This document shows, piece after piece, positions 23,618 to 37,300 of a stretch of DNA of 64,000 nucleotides. The notes beneath the pieces were generated by a model. That model worked only from the letters and a program-made list of their open reading frames with translations. It ran no database searches and was not told the origin of the DNA. The translations under genes were made by a program, and so were the position numbers. The number at the start of each line of letters is the position of its first letter. Position 1 is the first letter of the stretch. Source of the DNA: Ectocarpus siliculosus (lineage: Eukaryota > Sar > Phaeophyceae > Ectocarpales > Ectocarpaceae); assembly GCA_000310025.1 (NCBI GenBank), contig FN649750.1, positions 4,351,838-4,415,837 on the forward strand, read 5' to 3'.

Positions 23618-25329
23618 AAATTTGCGTCAACCGTGACAGGGATATTAATTTTTGTGTTTGTGTATATCAGCGGTGTTTGAAATTGGTGACAGGGAGCCAG
23701 GTTCAAAGATTTTTCGTTTTGTGGTACGGTCGTGTGGCCCTAGTTCCAGTGAGCAGTCAGCGTGCGCGGTAGCATAGGTATGTCAACAAGGCACAGCCAG
23801 CGTAGATTTAATTGAGTTTCACGGCCTCATGACCAAAAACTCGCGTGTGCATAGAATAGAGTGAGTGCTTGCGTGTGAGGTAGTCTTCTTCGGGTCCGCG
23901 ATCATTTGGAATAAAGGTTTCCGGCGTTAGTACAAGTCCTGCGAGCGTCCCGTCTCCCCCGCAAAGGCAGCCCTTCCTACTGACACGGCAAAGGGGCATC
24001 TGTGGGGACGCCGTGTATATCGCGAAGACAGAGGCGCCGTATATATGTGCATGGCACACGACTTAGCTCTCCCGTTGGGATTCAGCGAAGTCCTGGCGAT
24101 CACCTTGAAGCACTCTTTTTCCGGGCCCGACTTTGTTTGCCACACCACGTGGACCTCCTTGAGCACATCCCACTCGCTACTGCAGTGTCATGTCTCCATA
24201 CGGGAGAACCAGGAGGAGTCGACAAGGTCGCGTCAACATCAGATGCCGGGGCCAGCGTTGTGTGCTGATGCAGAGCCAAAGCGAGATAGTATGTGCCACC
24301 ATACTAAACGTTGCGGTAATACTGAGGAGTGCGATAGTGGCGGGCTCGAAAATAAGCCCCGAACTTCAGCACTTGAAGCGAGGCTGCTCATATGACCCCA
24401 TAAAAGGAGGCCCCGCACGACAGTTTCGGTCGTGATAGCCACCATCCAAGTTCGACTGTGGGTTGGTCCACGTCAAACACGCAGAAGATCTATTCTTGAT
24501 TGGAAGAGGCGGTCGCACAAACTCTGGCGTGGACTGGTTGGACTGTGGTGCTTTCGACGGCTGTAGCCCGGAAGCCGGGAACATCTTCGTCCATCACAAG
24601 CTCATGAGCACCACCGCGGGGAGGCACAAGGCCAACGTTGAGATGCTCTCCGGAATCATTAAGTCCATCGCGAGGTCCGAGGGCGGCAGCGGCATGAGAT
24701 ACTCGCACAAAACGAAATTCGCTTGGGCTCCGCCCCATCAGCCTCTCTTGCACAATTTACCTACGGATCACAAGCAAGAGCTTCACAGTACAAGTCGGCA
24801 CATCAACACGTAACGCACATCACAACACTTGCGCGAGACAAAACTCACTATCAGTAACACCAACGCGACGGGCACCACCTGACAGGCAACTAAAAGTCCC
24901 AAGTGGACACGAACCTACAACACGATAGTTCTAGGCCGAACTCAGTTCCAAATCGCTCAAGTCTTGGAGCGAGGTACAGCTGGCTCTCTGCCGGCGCCGT
25001 GTCTTCTCCGGGCCAACCGAGCACTCGAGTTCTGTTTAACCACTCTTCGCATCACCACGGCAAAGATAGAAGTCGAGGGATGCATCACATGGATCGAGCA
25101 CAGATACGCAGTCCTACACACCGTCTTCGAGGTAATTGGTGACCAAAACGACGAGTTCGAGGACCTGTCATGTTGTTGCTACAGTCGAAGCGACGGGCCC
25201 GCAGCCGATCGTCGCTTAGCCGCTGCTGTTTAACTCGTTCCTAAAAATCGCTCAACTCTACTCCTACCTATGTATTTACGGCGTGCAGCAGTTTCGTTGA
25301 ATATACAAGGCTGACCAGTTCGGCACGAC
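23618..25329. other. Convergent intergenic region, one weak candidate exon
   Basis: This is the gap between the carrier stop and the NPC1-like stop. The minus strand has one exon-like stretch at 24104-24179 (separate entry). A plus-strand stretch near 24580-24700 has low-bias coding-like residues (HHKLMSTTAGRHKANVE), but no supporting splice sites or family match. Otherwise I see nothing assignable. Confidence 0.5.
24104..24179 (-). CDS. Unassigned exon-like segment
   Basis: Read on the minus strand, a stretch flanked by a consensus acceptor (cactgcag) and a GTGATC donor encodes SEWDVLKEVHVVWQTKSGPE and continues KECFK. Residue composition looks protein-coding, but no partner exon was found on either side and no family was recognised. 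It may be a fragment of a gene or pseudogene between two convergent genes. Confidence 0.2.
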
Positions 25330-28300
25330 TTACGCCGACGGGACGGAACTTTTTTCCTTCGTTTCTTCCTCGGCTTGATACAGAGCAGCGACCCCATTAT
25401 CTCGCAAAAACCGTTCCTCCGCGTCACCACCCCCCCAGGCATCTCCTATCCCTCCGTGGCAGCGCTGCTCCCGGTTCCAGCCTAGCGCCCCTCCCCCCCT
25501 GGGCGTCCTGCCACCTCCCAACTCGTAGTAACCCCCGCTGTCCCCGTGCACGCCGGCTTGGTCGTCAGCTTGGTGGCTTGGCGAAGGGAAGTGGGCGTCG
25601 TCGTCATCGTGCATCTCGCCCCAACCGTCTTCTTGGTCCTGTGTCCAGGAGTTGAGTCTGGGGAGGCGTACGACCGGGGGAGGGGTACCCTTCGGCCCGC
25701 ACATGGACAGAAGCACGGGAAGCACCGCGAGTCCCTGCGGACGGGTTGGCGGTGGGCGTCGAACGCATGAAGGACGGAGGAAAATGATTTGAAGGAGATC
25801 GCTGGGATCGTGAACGGCCTGTTGATGCATGCGATAGAAGGCTATATAGAACGCCGTCCTCGGTCAACCGCAAAGAAAGAATATATATTTCAAGGAAATG
25901 CTGAGAAGAGATGTTCTGAAGGAGATGCTGTGAAGGAGATCGATGGGATCGTGAACGGCCTGTTGACGCGGAAGAGGGCTATAGGAGTAGAACGCCGTCC
26001 TCGGTCAACAGCAACCTACGGTCTGCCTCCTTTAACGCCAACATGGACCCAATAAGTTAGCTACGAAATACACGTGAAGGTGGAAGCAGGACCAACAACA
26101 CCACAGCAACAGGAGGCGCCGCCACCTGCTTTTTAGCAACGACACACACACACTAGGGCAATCGCATATAGTGCATTGCGCATTTTTCGAACTTTGGCCT
26201 CCTTCCAGGGACCCTAATTTTCCCCGCTGGCACTGACGTCTTTTCATTGGTCAGTCAGTTAGCGCGGTCGATGCCAAAAAAAAGACGAATGCACATTTCG
26301 TGTTTTCAACTGCACTGACACTGACATATTTTTCATTCGTCAGCCGGTTAGCGCGGACGATGCCAATATGAAAGACAAACACACATACCTGGAAGGCTCC
26401 TACCGCCACGGTCGCCATGTACATCCGGAAGTAATAAACTCGGAAGAGCAGGGAGGGAGCAATAGCTAAAACACTGACACCGACGAGCTTGGTGAGAGTG
26501 ATCCCCGTCAGCACGGAGGCGCCCGCGCTCTTCATCGCCGCCTCCGCTCGCTCTTGCCTGATGATCGGTGGATCGGTAGCAATCCGACAAGCGTGGTCGT
26601 TGTTTTGAGTTTCCGTTGACTTGAGTAGGTTCCAATAAGCCAAACTATTAGTAAAGGCTATGTTATGAGTGGATGGGTTCGTGGTGCCCCCTGCCGGAGG
26701 GACAGCAGCCAACATGTGCGGCGCGAGGGGGGCTGTAGCCCCATCGCTTCGCTTTGGTAGGTGCATGGTGTCGTCGGTGACTACAATCGTGGCACTGAAA
26801 AAGCAAACAATATTAACACCTCCGGAGACATGGTATATTCGCCAAGTCTAACGGCACGACTCGACCTAACAGCACTGTCAAACGTTGGGTCGCACACAAG
26901 ATGTACAACTTTGAAACAACGAGCAACAACCCACGCACAGCAGTGCAAGAAGGATGTAGCTTGCTGACACCAATGCCATACAACGCACACCTCACCTCGT
27001 CCCCAGTGCGCGTTGAAAGGCCATGGCCACGTGCAAGCAGAATTCCACAGACAGCCCAAGTGACATCACCTGCACAACAACAATTGCCACAAATTTTCGC
27101 AGGACCGGACGGAGCATGTTAACACCAAGCACTCGCCGCTGTACTCGTTTCTATGACAGAATCGCAACTATCCTGATCACCACTACTGTCGAGCTCTTCT
27201 TGATAACAATTGGACGAGGAGTTGAAGGCACGAGCAAGAGCTAGAGAATAGTTTTTTCTGCACATGGCCATCATAACAACAACAACGACAACAGCAACAA
27301 CCTCTACATCTGAGTGGGGAGCGATCTAGGCATACGCGTACATTATCGAACACCATCTTTGTCGCAAGCGGAAGTTCTCGATCTACTTTTCTACCTCTCG
27401 ATACTTGCCGGAAAAGCTCCTCATGCGCCGAACATGAGCGGCTGACTTAAATTGACGTGACTCACCAGGTTACAGACAGAAACGGCGTTGATCGATACGG
27501 CGTATGGTGCCAAGGACACCACTCCCCACGCCCACACCTGGCAGGCAAGGGGTGTGTATTTCAGTGTGACCCGAGGTTTGACGAGAGGAGGTGGAGAGGG
27601 GGGTCAACGGGGGGAACGGCTCCCGGGATCTTGTAGACATCCTGCTTCCATGTCATTCTTCTCGAGGTACAGCGGACAAGCAGAGCGATGTGCAGCCCTA
27701 CATGTCGGGTGTTCGGGTGTGCTTTCGGTTGTTTCCAAAATCACCAAAAAGGTGCCGCTGCACGCTACACCTCACCCGTGCATGATGCTAGCTTGCACAG
27801 TGTCGCCATTCAAACAACCCCAAACAATAGTTTAACCGTGCAGTGCATCAATGGAATATTCTTGAGCCCCCACCCCTCCCACTCCAAATAAAAACACCTC
27901 TGGGAGACGCTTCCTACGGACGTCGCGAGAAAGGACGTTTTCATACCAATATACCCTGGGTGGGGCAATCAATATAAGGGTTTCATCGTGCGGCAACGAC
28001 GTCAGAGCAAGGGCGCCATTTCGCTCTCACCAATCCGACTATGCCGAGTGTTGTACCGAGCACGAGCGAAGACACCATGGTCGCGATGGCGAAACCGGAC
28101 AGGACCGCAATGGACAAGAACACTACGGCAAGAGCTAGCGCGACGTTCTGCAGAGCCACGCCCTGTGCGAAAAACAAGGGTAGAGCGGGGAAGAAAAGAA
28201 GCAAAAAACGACGTCGAAAGTTGTCCTGTAAGCAGCAGCGCGAAACACAGAAAGGAGAAAAGGCCACAACGACACTTGCAGGCAATCTTCCTTCGTTCGT

Positions 28301-31300
28301 CAGCAAGTCACACGGTGTGCCGCTGGTTTTCTCTAAAAAACAGAGCCACGGTGTTACCCACGACCTTCACCTTCCAAAGGGAGGGAACACAACCACACAA
28401 GGTAAGCCCTGCACGCACACGACACAATAGCCATGACTCTTGCAAACCACGAAAAAAGTGAAACCCGTTCGAACCTGAATGAAGTCGTACTGCTCGTAGA
28501 AGGTGAAGTACAGGCTGTACGGAAAGGCAAGGTTTCCCACAGCCTTGTTGGCCTTTCTCTGGCCCTTGTACCTCTCCGGGATCTTGTCCGCGAGCTGGTG
28601 TACCGAGTAAAACGACGTCAGATGGCCATAATATCCCCGTCAAAGCATCACCAAGCAAGCGTCAGGCGTCGAACGTCACTCGAACACCATTCAGCACAAG
28701 CAACAAGCTTCGAACGTCGTCAACGTCATTCGTTTGAGATGAAGCATTGATCGGCATACACGGCAGACGCTATGATAAAATGAGCACCAAAAGATGACAG
28801 TCGGCATCGAACGGCCACCATTAGACCAAGACAAAACAGGTGACAAATACCAAATCACGACGTAAAAACGCCTCCGGCCAAAAATGACGGCAAGCCAGGC
28901 AAAGATAAAAGCTCAAAAACAGCACAAGCAAGGACAAATGGCGGCAAGCTACACCAGACACCCACACGACGGCAACAGAATGCTCCACCTCTTAAGAATT
29001 TTGCCCTAGAACCTTGCGGTTCAACCCTTTTCGCAACTGTAAAACTTTCAACCCCACAGGGTAAACAGCGAACGAGCCTCGGGGCTCAAATAACCGTGAC
29101 TGTCTCCCTACGTTGTGATGTCATCCATAAAACCCGATTCTCTACACTCCAAGTCACGGGCGATACATATCAAAGGCGACATCACAAGCCGACACCAGCT
29201 TGCCTAGATCTCCGAGATCTCCGATCAACCAAACCTGGTCGGTGACGAAGTCAACGTAAGTGGTGCGTGTTGACAAAAGTCTCGATACGCGGAGGAAACA
29301 ACCCACCTGGTTGGTGACGAAGTTAACGTAGTAGTGCGAGTTTACGAAGTCTCGTTGAGTCCTGAGCGGCTGCATGTTGAACCGAAGGCGGGAGGCGACG
29401 ATCCTTCGAACACCGTCTTCTCCCCCGCTGTAATTGTTCGCCGCGCAAGTCGCAGGAAGAACCGAATCGCGGCACGAAATGAATTAATTTATGTAGTCAG
29501 TGCGTTCGATATTCATGTCCCCCACATGTTATCCACTATGTTTTGCCGGTCGCAGGACAACGGACCAAAGTCGTTTGACCATGGTAACGGCAGTGAGTTT
29601 GGAAGTACGCGGTATATCGCGGTCACAGCGGACAAACGGCATCATCACTAACTCACGTTCAAAAATAAAAATCAAGGGGCTGATACATACATGACCTCAT
29701 ACATGCGCAACTACATCTCGGAAATCAAATTCGTGCCGGGAGTACCTTAACTTGGTACAATAGTTTTCTTCGCCAACACTCCAAACGAAAGATGCGCCAA
29801 AATCGGGGCGCTCAATGCACTGGTTGTAAGGGGCAGCGTACGGCCGACGGATCTCCCGAAGGTTCCGAGCTCTTCTCCATTGCTGTGTTTGTAGATGACT
29901 CCACACGTATCACTACAGGGATACAGGGGTCCTGATTCCTACGCAGTTCCTCTGCAGCGTCCACTTATCACAGCGGTAAACAGATTCAAGCTTCACTTCA
30001 AAATAAAGTACCAAGCGTGCCCATCACTTGCGGAGGACATGGCAACGAAGTCTTTCGGTTCTCTGACAAAGGGAAAAAAGGCAATGCTACCACAGTTCGC
30101 GTTCGGTTGTGACAAAAGCATGCCCCACTCTTGACGAGCCTCGAGAAACTGTGTTGTACCACTTGACGCATGACGATCCTCGAGCGAAAAACCAAAGACA
30201 TGACCAATCCCGATAGAACCCCAACGACAACACAGCCCCAAATCTAAAAAATAACTCACTCATCGAAGGATACGTCGGTGTCGAACTGCGCTCCACACGC
30301 GCCGTAAGACTGGCAGCACTGGCTCTCGATCGGAATCGACAGGAACAGCTCCACCATGTCGTAGAACGAAGCCTCGTCCCTGTTTCAGACATGTTTCTTT
30401 TTCATCAAGTACATATACAAAAATATTGCGTGGCGTTTTCAAGAGCGAAACGCTTCCAGTAATGTACTATACCAGTGTTCACGATGGACTCACGGCTCAC
30501 GGTATCTTGCGTTTCGGGTCGAGAGTAACATGGTGCCACCGTCGCACACTGTACCGCACCAACAGAACCACTAAGCATGCAAAACAAAGTGACCTCAGAA
30601 AAATCGAAAAATCTATACATATAAAAGAGTTCATTGAGAGTGGTATCTGGCAAACCAGTAACACAGACAATTGATCAGAACATCCAAACGAAAAAACATT
30701 GAGAGCGGTTGCAGGCACAGTAGAATCACAGATAAGTTCCAGTAGTATACGGTACGGTAGTACTCACGTTATTTGAGTCTGCGCCGGGCAGTCGGCGGCC
30801 AGAGTGTCCTTCTGGTTGACCCAAGCCACCATGGTATCGAACCACGAGTAGATCGGTGTTTGCACATACCTGCTCGACGAAGGGGGAGGGTTGGAATTGT
30901 CATACACCAGTCATACAGTGGTCCGTAGCGGCTGCGGTGAAGGAGAGAGTCGTGCCAAGGCAGCTGAAACTCTCTGAAATCTCATGCACAGCTCGCAATA
31001 AACACAGCCTGCACGAGCGCTACCTGAACAAGGGCGTGCTTCGCTTTGGGTATTTTTTGGTTTTCAGTTTCGGGGACGCAATGAATAATACTTGCCGTGA
31101 CAAGCCACTTTGTACAATAAATAAGCGGCCATTTATGTTAATTCGAATCAAGTCCTAATGCACCAAAGCGGTGTCATCCCACAGCTTGGATGATCATTTA
31201 CGCCATAGTACTGTTGTTGTCGCATACTAGCATCCGACAACGGCAACAACTCCAATCAACTTCTAACGCACCAAAGGAAGCCGTGTCATCCCAAGCATGG

Positions 31301-34300
31301 ACATCCATTCACCCTACATCAAAAACACACACAACAACGACCAAACTCGCCGTTGTAGCTGTGCAAGGCCTGTCGCCACACCGTGGAAGGCTTGCTGAAC
31401 GTCGGTGTCATTGAAGGCTTGGAAATAATCCAAATCGCTGAACACCACGTACGCAGGTGGTCCCGCCTCCCCCATGGAAAACTGAGCGTCGTAGTAGTCC
31501 TGGGGGGCAAAGCAAGGCGGCCGCGCGGGAGAAATAGACTAGAGGAGCGGGAAAGATCACGTGGTTGGTGGAAATCCTGGTGACGCAGAAGGCCTGCCCT
31601 ACGGAAAGCTATGCCATGCGCAGTGGTCATCGCTAGCTGCTGCCAAACACGCAATGCTCAATAGAAGTAAGAGGTAATGGCCAACCTAGACCACATACAT
31701 GAAGCATTTTAACTGAACACGTTAACGTGGCGCTTGCCGGGCTCGCCAAGACCAGCATGCCGTAAAAAATAAAACAAGTGGTATCGATCGATCTCATGTT
31801 ATTGGTATTGGCCAGGACATATACAAGTATAGCTCGGTCAAACGACAAGGTCAAATATAACAACCAGGCGGAACTTAACACAAGAAAAAGTAGAAAAAGA
31901 GCAAGAAGGACACAGCACCACACCAACAACATCGAGCAACATTGAAACAAGGGTAGAAAACATCCAGCGGCAGCGGTCGGACTTACTTCAACAGCAACCC
32001 ACCACCGCTAGTCTTGCATAGGCCAGGCCATACGAACCTGAAGGTAAAAGTCCGTGGGCGCCGCGAGCTGCGGCTCCAGCCCCATCTGCAGCCCGTGCAT
32101 GCCCAAGCACCCCAGGAACGCAAGAGCAGCAGCGACGGCCAGTGTGAGCGCCTTCCCTCCTCTCGAGAACAGGGCCGGCAGGTAATACCGCTCTATGAAC
32201 CTTAAATCGCGGGAAAACGTCCGAAAACACTTGAGACTGATGAATTTTTCTTCGGATACCCGGTTAGTGCTCGCGGCCGGTGCAAATCAAACCAAACAAA
32301 CACCTGCATACACCAGCACAGTTTTTGTCGCTTTTCGCCTGACGGAGGCTCTGACATCTGGGACGGCCTTAGCGAGGAATGTTGTTCTGGTTGTTGCCTT
32401 CACATTAAAAACCATTCCGTTCTCTCTGCCCAGTACCTTCTTCTGGCCGGTTTTACTCTGACACTTGACGTGGTCGATTCCCGTGGTCACAGGCGAACTT
32501 ACCCAAGAAAGGTATACATACAAAATAAAGTGGACCCAAGGGTCTGCAAGTCAATAGGAACAGAGGGGGATATTTGGTATCCCTATCCATACCCCTCATA
32601 CCCCACCCCGTCTCCCCTACTGGAAGGGTAGCTGGATACCTTCGCGAAGGGCACTGGACGTCTGTTCATTGAGTCAACCGGTTAGCGCGGTCGATGCTAG
32701 AGAGAATAAGGACACAAAACACACTCACGAGAAAATTCTGAGAAAATTCTGCCTCCGATGATTTCGTTCAAAACGGTTCGCACGCACACGAATTCTAGGC
32801 CATGTATACCCAGCCTTCCGAGATGTACGAGCAACCAAGTACAATGCGACACATTGTCGTCCTATCCCCAACCCATCTTACGACGCTGCATGTACATGAC
32901 AAAGCGCTACCGCGGGTTCTACACATCCTCAAACGGAAAAGAGCACAAACTAGGACGACCTCGAAAAAAGCGCGCGGACGAAAAGAAGGACAGCGTTTTC
33001 GCTCGCTCACCTTGACGCCAAGGCGCCCTTGCCCCTCCCCTCCTCGTACAGCTGCTCCCGGAAAATAGACAAACCCGCGCCCCCGACGCTTTCGAAAGAC
33101 AGACCATCTCCGACGAAGCCCTCCTCATCGTCTTCCGGCGGGGGCCCCGCCAGCAGCAAACCCGCCCCCCTCCCACCCCGATCGTCGCCCGAGCCACGGC
33201 GGGGAGGCTGGTTGGACGGTAGAGAGAGGTACCCTTCTACCACGTTTCCCCCGAGGAGGAACGGCGCGACCGTCCCACCGTCCCCGTCCTTTGGCCGAGA
33301 AGGGCTGACGCTGCTGCTGCTGCTGCTGGCGTGTCCCCTGTCGATGCCGCTTGTTGGCTTGCTGTTGTTGATAGTACTGCTGCTACCGTTGCCATCGGTC
33401 TTGCTGGTGCTGTCTTTGTTGTCGGTGCTATTGCCTGCACCATTGTCGCAGCCGTTTGCTTGCCCGCTGTTCGACAACGTAGTGCTGGCGTCGTCGATGG
33501 TCGACATCGACGGACTCGCCTCCCCAAGGGAGGCGGAGACCTCGTGCGCCAACGTCGGCAATGTCGTCATCGTCGTCCGTATCGAGTCCCGCTCCCCCGC
33601 CGTGTTGTCGCAATAATCGCTCGGGTCGTCAAACCACCCGCGCCGCGCCCCGCGATCCAACGTCCATCCCCCTTTCCCCGCAGAATCTACTACACCCTTA
33701 CCGTTACCATCGCAACCCGTCGTTCTTCTTCTAGCGATAGCCGCTGCTCTGCTACCCCTCCCTGAGGTCGGGACAGCTCGCCGGGTGGGCGTCCCGAAGA
33801 GAAGCGCGGGGTTAGCTTCGCTGCCGGACCCAATCTCGGAGGCGACGGACAAGAGGTGTTCGCGGCCGGTAACGCTGTCGTCGTCGCTATCGTAGAGGCC
33901 GCCGCCGCCGCCGCCGCCTTCGCTTCGAGCATACCCCCCCCGCGCCGCCGCAGCAGACCGCGGGGCCTCTTCTTCTGCCGGTTGCCTCCTGGTGGAGGTG
34001 TGATACGGGGACAGCCAGTCCGTGTCCCCTGTTTTTGTGGGAGACGTGCGCCCCTCCTTAGACCTGTGGCGGCAGGCGAGAGGGGACGACAGGCGGCGTC
34101 CCGTCCTCCGTCTCCGCCACCGCCCCACCGCTGCCGCCGCCGTCGCCGCCGGGGACTGGAAACCCAGCAGAGGGACGGTCAGATCTCGCACGGACCCGCT
34201 CTCCGGAGAGCTGTACCAGAACCTGCTCGCCAAGCAAGCAGCAGTGGCGACGTGGCCGATTCAATGAAACGCCAAGTAAAGGAGCGACGGGTGACGGATC

Positions 34301-37300
34301 GATCGATCAATCAGTGGGATTGTCGTCGTTTCGCACGGCATTGCGCGCGTTTGCTCCTTGGCTGACGAAAGAGAGGGCAAGAGTGAACGGGAGAAACAAT
34401 ACCGCGCATGACAAAAGCAGGCTGTTATCTTACACATGTACAAAACATAATTCCGTTCAAGGTCCCGCTTTGTTGGAGCGAAACATGATACTCGGTTTTA
34501 TCACATACTGCTGTGTCATCGTGTGGGATTTCGGGCATATACGTGCGGCTGTGCAGTGTAGCCCACCTTCATCAAGTACCACGCACCATAGCACGCGAAC
34601 TAGGCAATGTCGGTCGGGCCAAACACGTGCCATGGAGCATGCATAGACTAGACCTACAGATAGGCAAGCAGCATCATCGTACCTATCGCTATCATCGTCT
34701 TCCTCTGGCAGCGTCATCCACGGGGCTAAGTCGAGCCGTCCTTGGCTGACTCTTCTTGCATCAAGGCACAGTGCCGCCATGAACCACGAAATCTGCCACG
34801 GCATCGGCGAAATAACCAATGGGAAACATGCACATCGGTGAAGGAAAAGATGAAAAACACGATAAAAGCACAGCGAAGTGAAGGAATCTTGTGCGCGCGA
34901 ATATAGGGCAGCGGTGAACCATCACGCTTTCCGGATGACATGCTTTCCAGCGCAAACACAGACACAGCGTGGCTTGCTTAGAGACGAGGGTGACGCGACG
35001 TGCTGCAAAACAAGACACATATCCATGCCGACGGAATCTGCAATGCCATGCTAGCCACAAAACGGTCACCGCCTGCGGGCAGCCTCGGCCTGCTTGTCCT
35101 ACGCAGGAGGGATACCAAAATGGTCAGCTTCCGGGCAATAACTATCAGAGAGGGAGACAGAGAGAAGAGCGAGAAGCGGAGAAAATTGCCAAGAACAAAC
35201 GCCCCTCCTATCTCAGCATCTGCACACATGTTCGAGAGGTACTGCTACAGGATTAGGAAACAAAACAACAACAGCAGCAGCAGCAACGACAACAACAACG
35301 ACGACGTATCTGTACCTGCAACGCGAATCCGACGACCACCGCTGTAGCCGCGACGAGACAGAACTGCCTTAGGGCAGGGATGTCAGTCAGAGCCCCCACC
35401 AAGAACGCTACGGCCTCACACACAGCCGCACCCAGGATGGAAGGAGCAACCTTCACAAGAGTGTTGATTGAAAGGAAACAAATCAAAAGAAGGGGAAGAC
35501 GCACAAGAACAACAGAAAAGCCGACAAGCACAAGAGCAGAGAAAAATAATATCATGACTTAACGATGAAGACCCGAAAGCTTTCGAGAAGATTTCGTCAT
35601 ACACACACGCGATCAGCAGACATGTGCCAACTTGAGCAGCTGTCAATGTTACGCCCGGCACGAAGGACGGGCAACGTCAGTAGTAGGTATACCTTCGTTT
35701 GGCCGAAGTTGGATGATCGCAAGCCATGCATAAATGATTTCAGTACAGCCAGTCTAGATGGATACATCTTCCTCTAGCCGCGACTCTACCGCTGATGGTG
35801 CATTGATCTATCGTCCGTCGTACAGTACTTCAAGCCGCAAGCATCCTTCTTCCCTACCTGGTGTCGGCAAGCAAGCAACCCCACATCAAGATAACCGCCA
35901 TGCCCGTAGCAAAAACATCAACGAGACCACCCGGATACAACAGCCTCCTTAGCTGCCACTGCTCCTACCAAAATCATTCGCAGGGGTTGTCGATGAAGCA
36001 AACGTGTTGCACATAAAGCATGCAGTCGGGGAAGAAGTTGGGTTAGGGATAGGGTCTGCGTGCCCCCCCCCCTCCCAGTCCTACTTCCTCACAAACTTAA
36101 TTTCTCGCGAAAGGCGGGTCCGCTCCTATACACCCCTACCTTGGAGACGGCCGCCCCCATCCGTTCCTCCAGGCGGGCCTCAGCCGTCGTCTTGTTGTCG
36201 TCCCCTCTGCCTCGCCCCGATAACAGGGACGTCGATGTCGAAGTCGACGCCGAGCCTGCCCAGGAGAACGTGGGACCCGTCGTGTCCATCCCTTCTCCCT
36301 TGCCCTTACCGTTGGGGTGACCCGCGCCCTTCAAGTGCTGGCCGTGCTGGCCGTCGGACGCACAGGCCTCGAACTCTGGGGTCGATTCCAGTCTGAGGAG
36401 GGGGAGAGTGCGCCCCGAGTAGAGATGGCAGTCAGCGTACCAGTCGGTTGATGGAATTGCGGTGGAGAAATTACCCATCATTCAGTTGGATGACATACTG
36501 TAGCAGTCAACTCTTCAGTCGTTCGATGATATTTCGTGGAGTAGTTCAGTGTGGATGAGTGAACAGACTAGCGGTCAATGTTCTATTAACTTAATGAAAT
36601 CACGTGGAGTGTTCGAAATTTCAGCGGGATGGCAGTGGGTAATGTACCAGTCCACATTGCAGTCGTTCCGTGGTATTACCGTGGAGTGACTACCATCATT
36701 CCGCATGGGTGGCAATGAACTCAAGGTTACGTACAGCCAGGAATGAGAGCCAATACATTCAGCGTGTCCTGCAAGCATCGCACCAGCTAGATCGGGTGGT
36801 ACTCAACGCGATGAACTGCTGTGGAATGTACTGCACGAAGTCAACGAGAAAATTCCACCAGTTGCCGTAAGGGGGGATTCGCGGTGTGATCCACGCCGCA
36901 TCTCGGCCATACATGTTCCTGGCCTCCCAGTAGCATACCTGTCAAACTCTCTGGACAAGATGACCATGTTATCCACCCCGATCGCCAGAGTCAAGAACGG
37001 AACCACCTGTATTATTTACGGCAGCAAGCCAAAACACAAGCAAGCGTGTTCCACGAGGCAGCACGTGATGAGCGGGGATTCATTGATTGGGGACTAAATG
37101 CAAGCGCGGGAGCACCCCTACACCACACTTGGTTTGGTGTCACGGTTGTTTTCACTACCACGTCTAGAGTATACTACTGTAGAGTGTTTCACTCCAATAG
37201 AGGGGATTCCCAGCTATACCGCAACGTCGCTTCGTACTACACTAGTGGCCCCAGTAAAACGTCACATGAGTACTGCCGACCGCCCTGCGTAAGGCCCGTA

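Noticed and set aside
33029..33616. Long plus-strand open frame (195 codons), Ser/Leu/Pro-rich
   Set aside because: It lies antisense to the 1,212-bp NPC1-like exon. Simple triplet composition there opens several frames at once, and no splice sites or domain support it.
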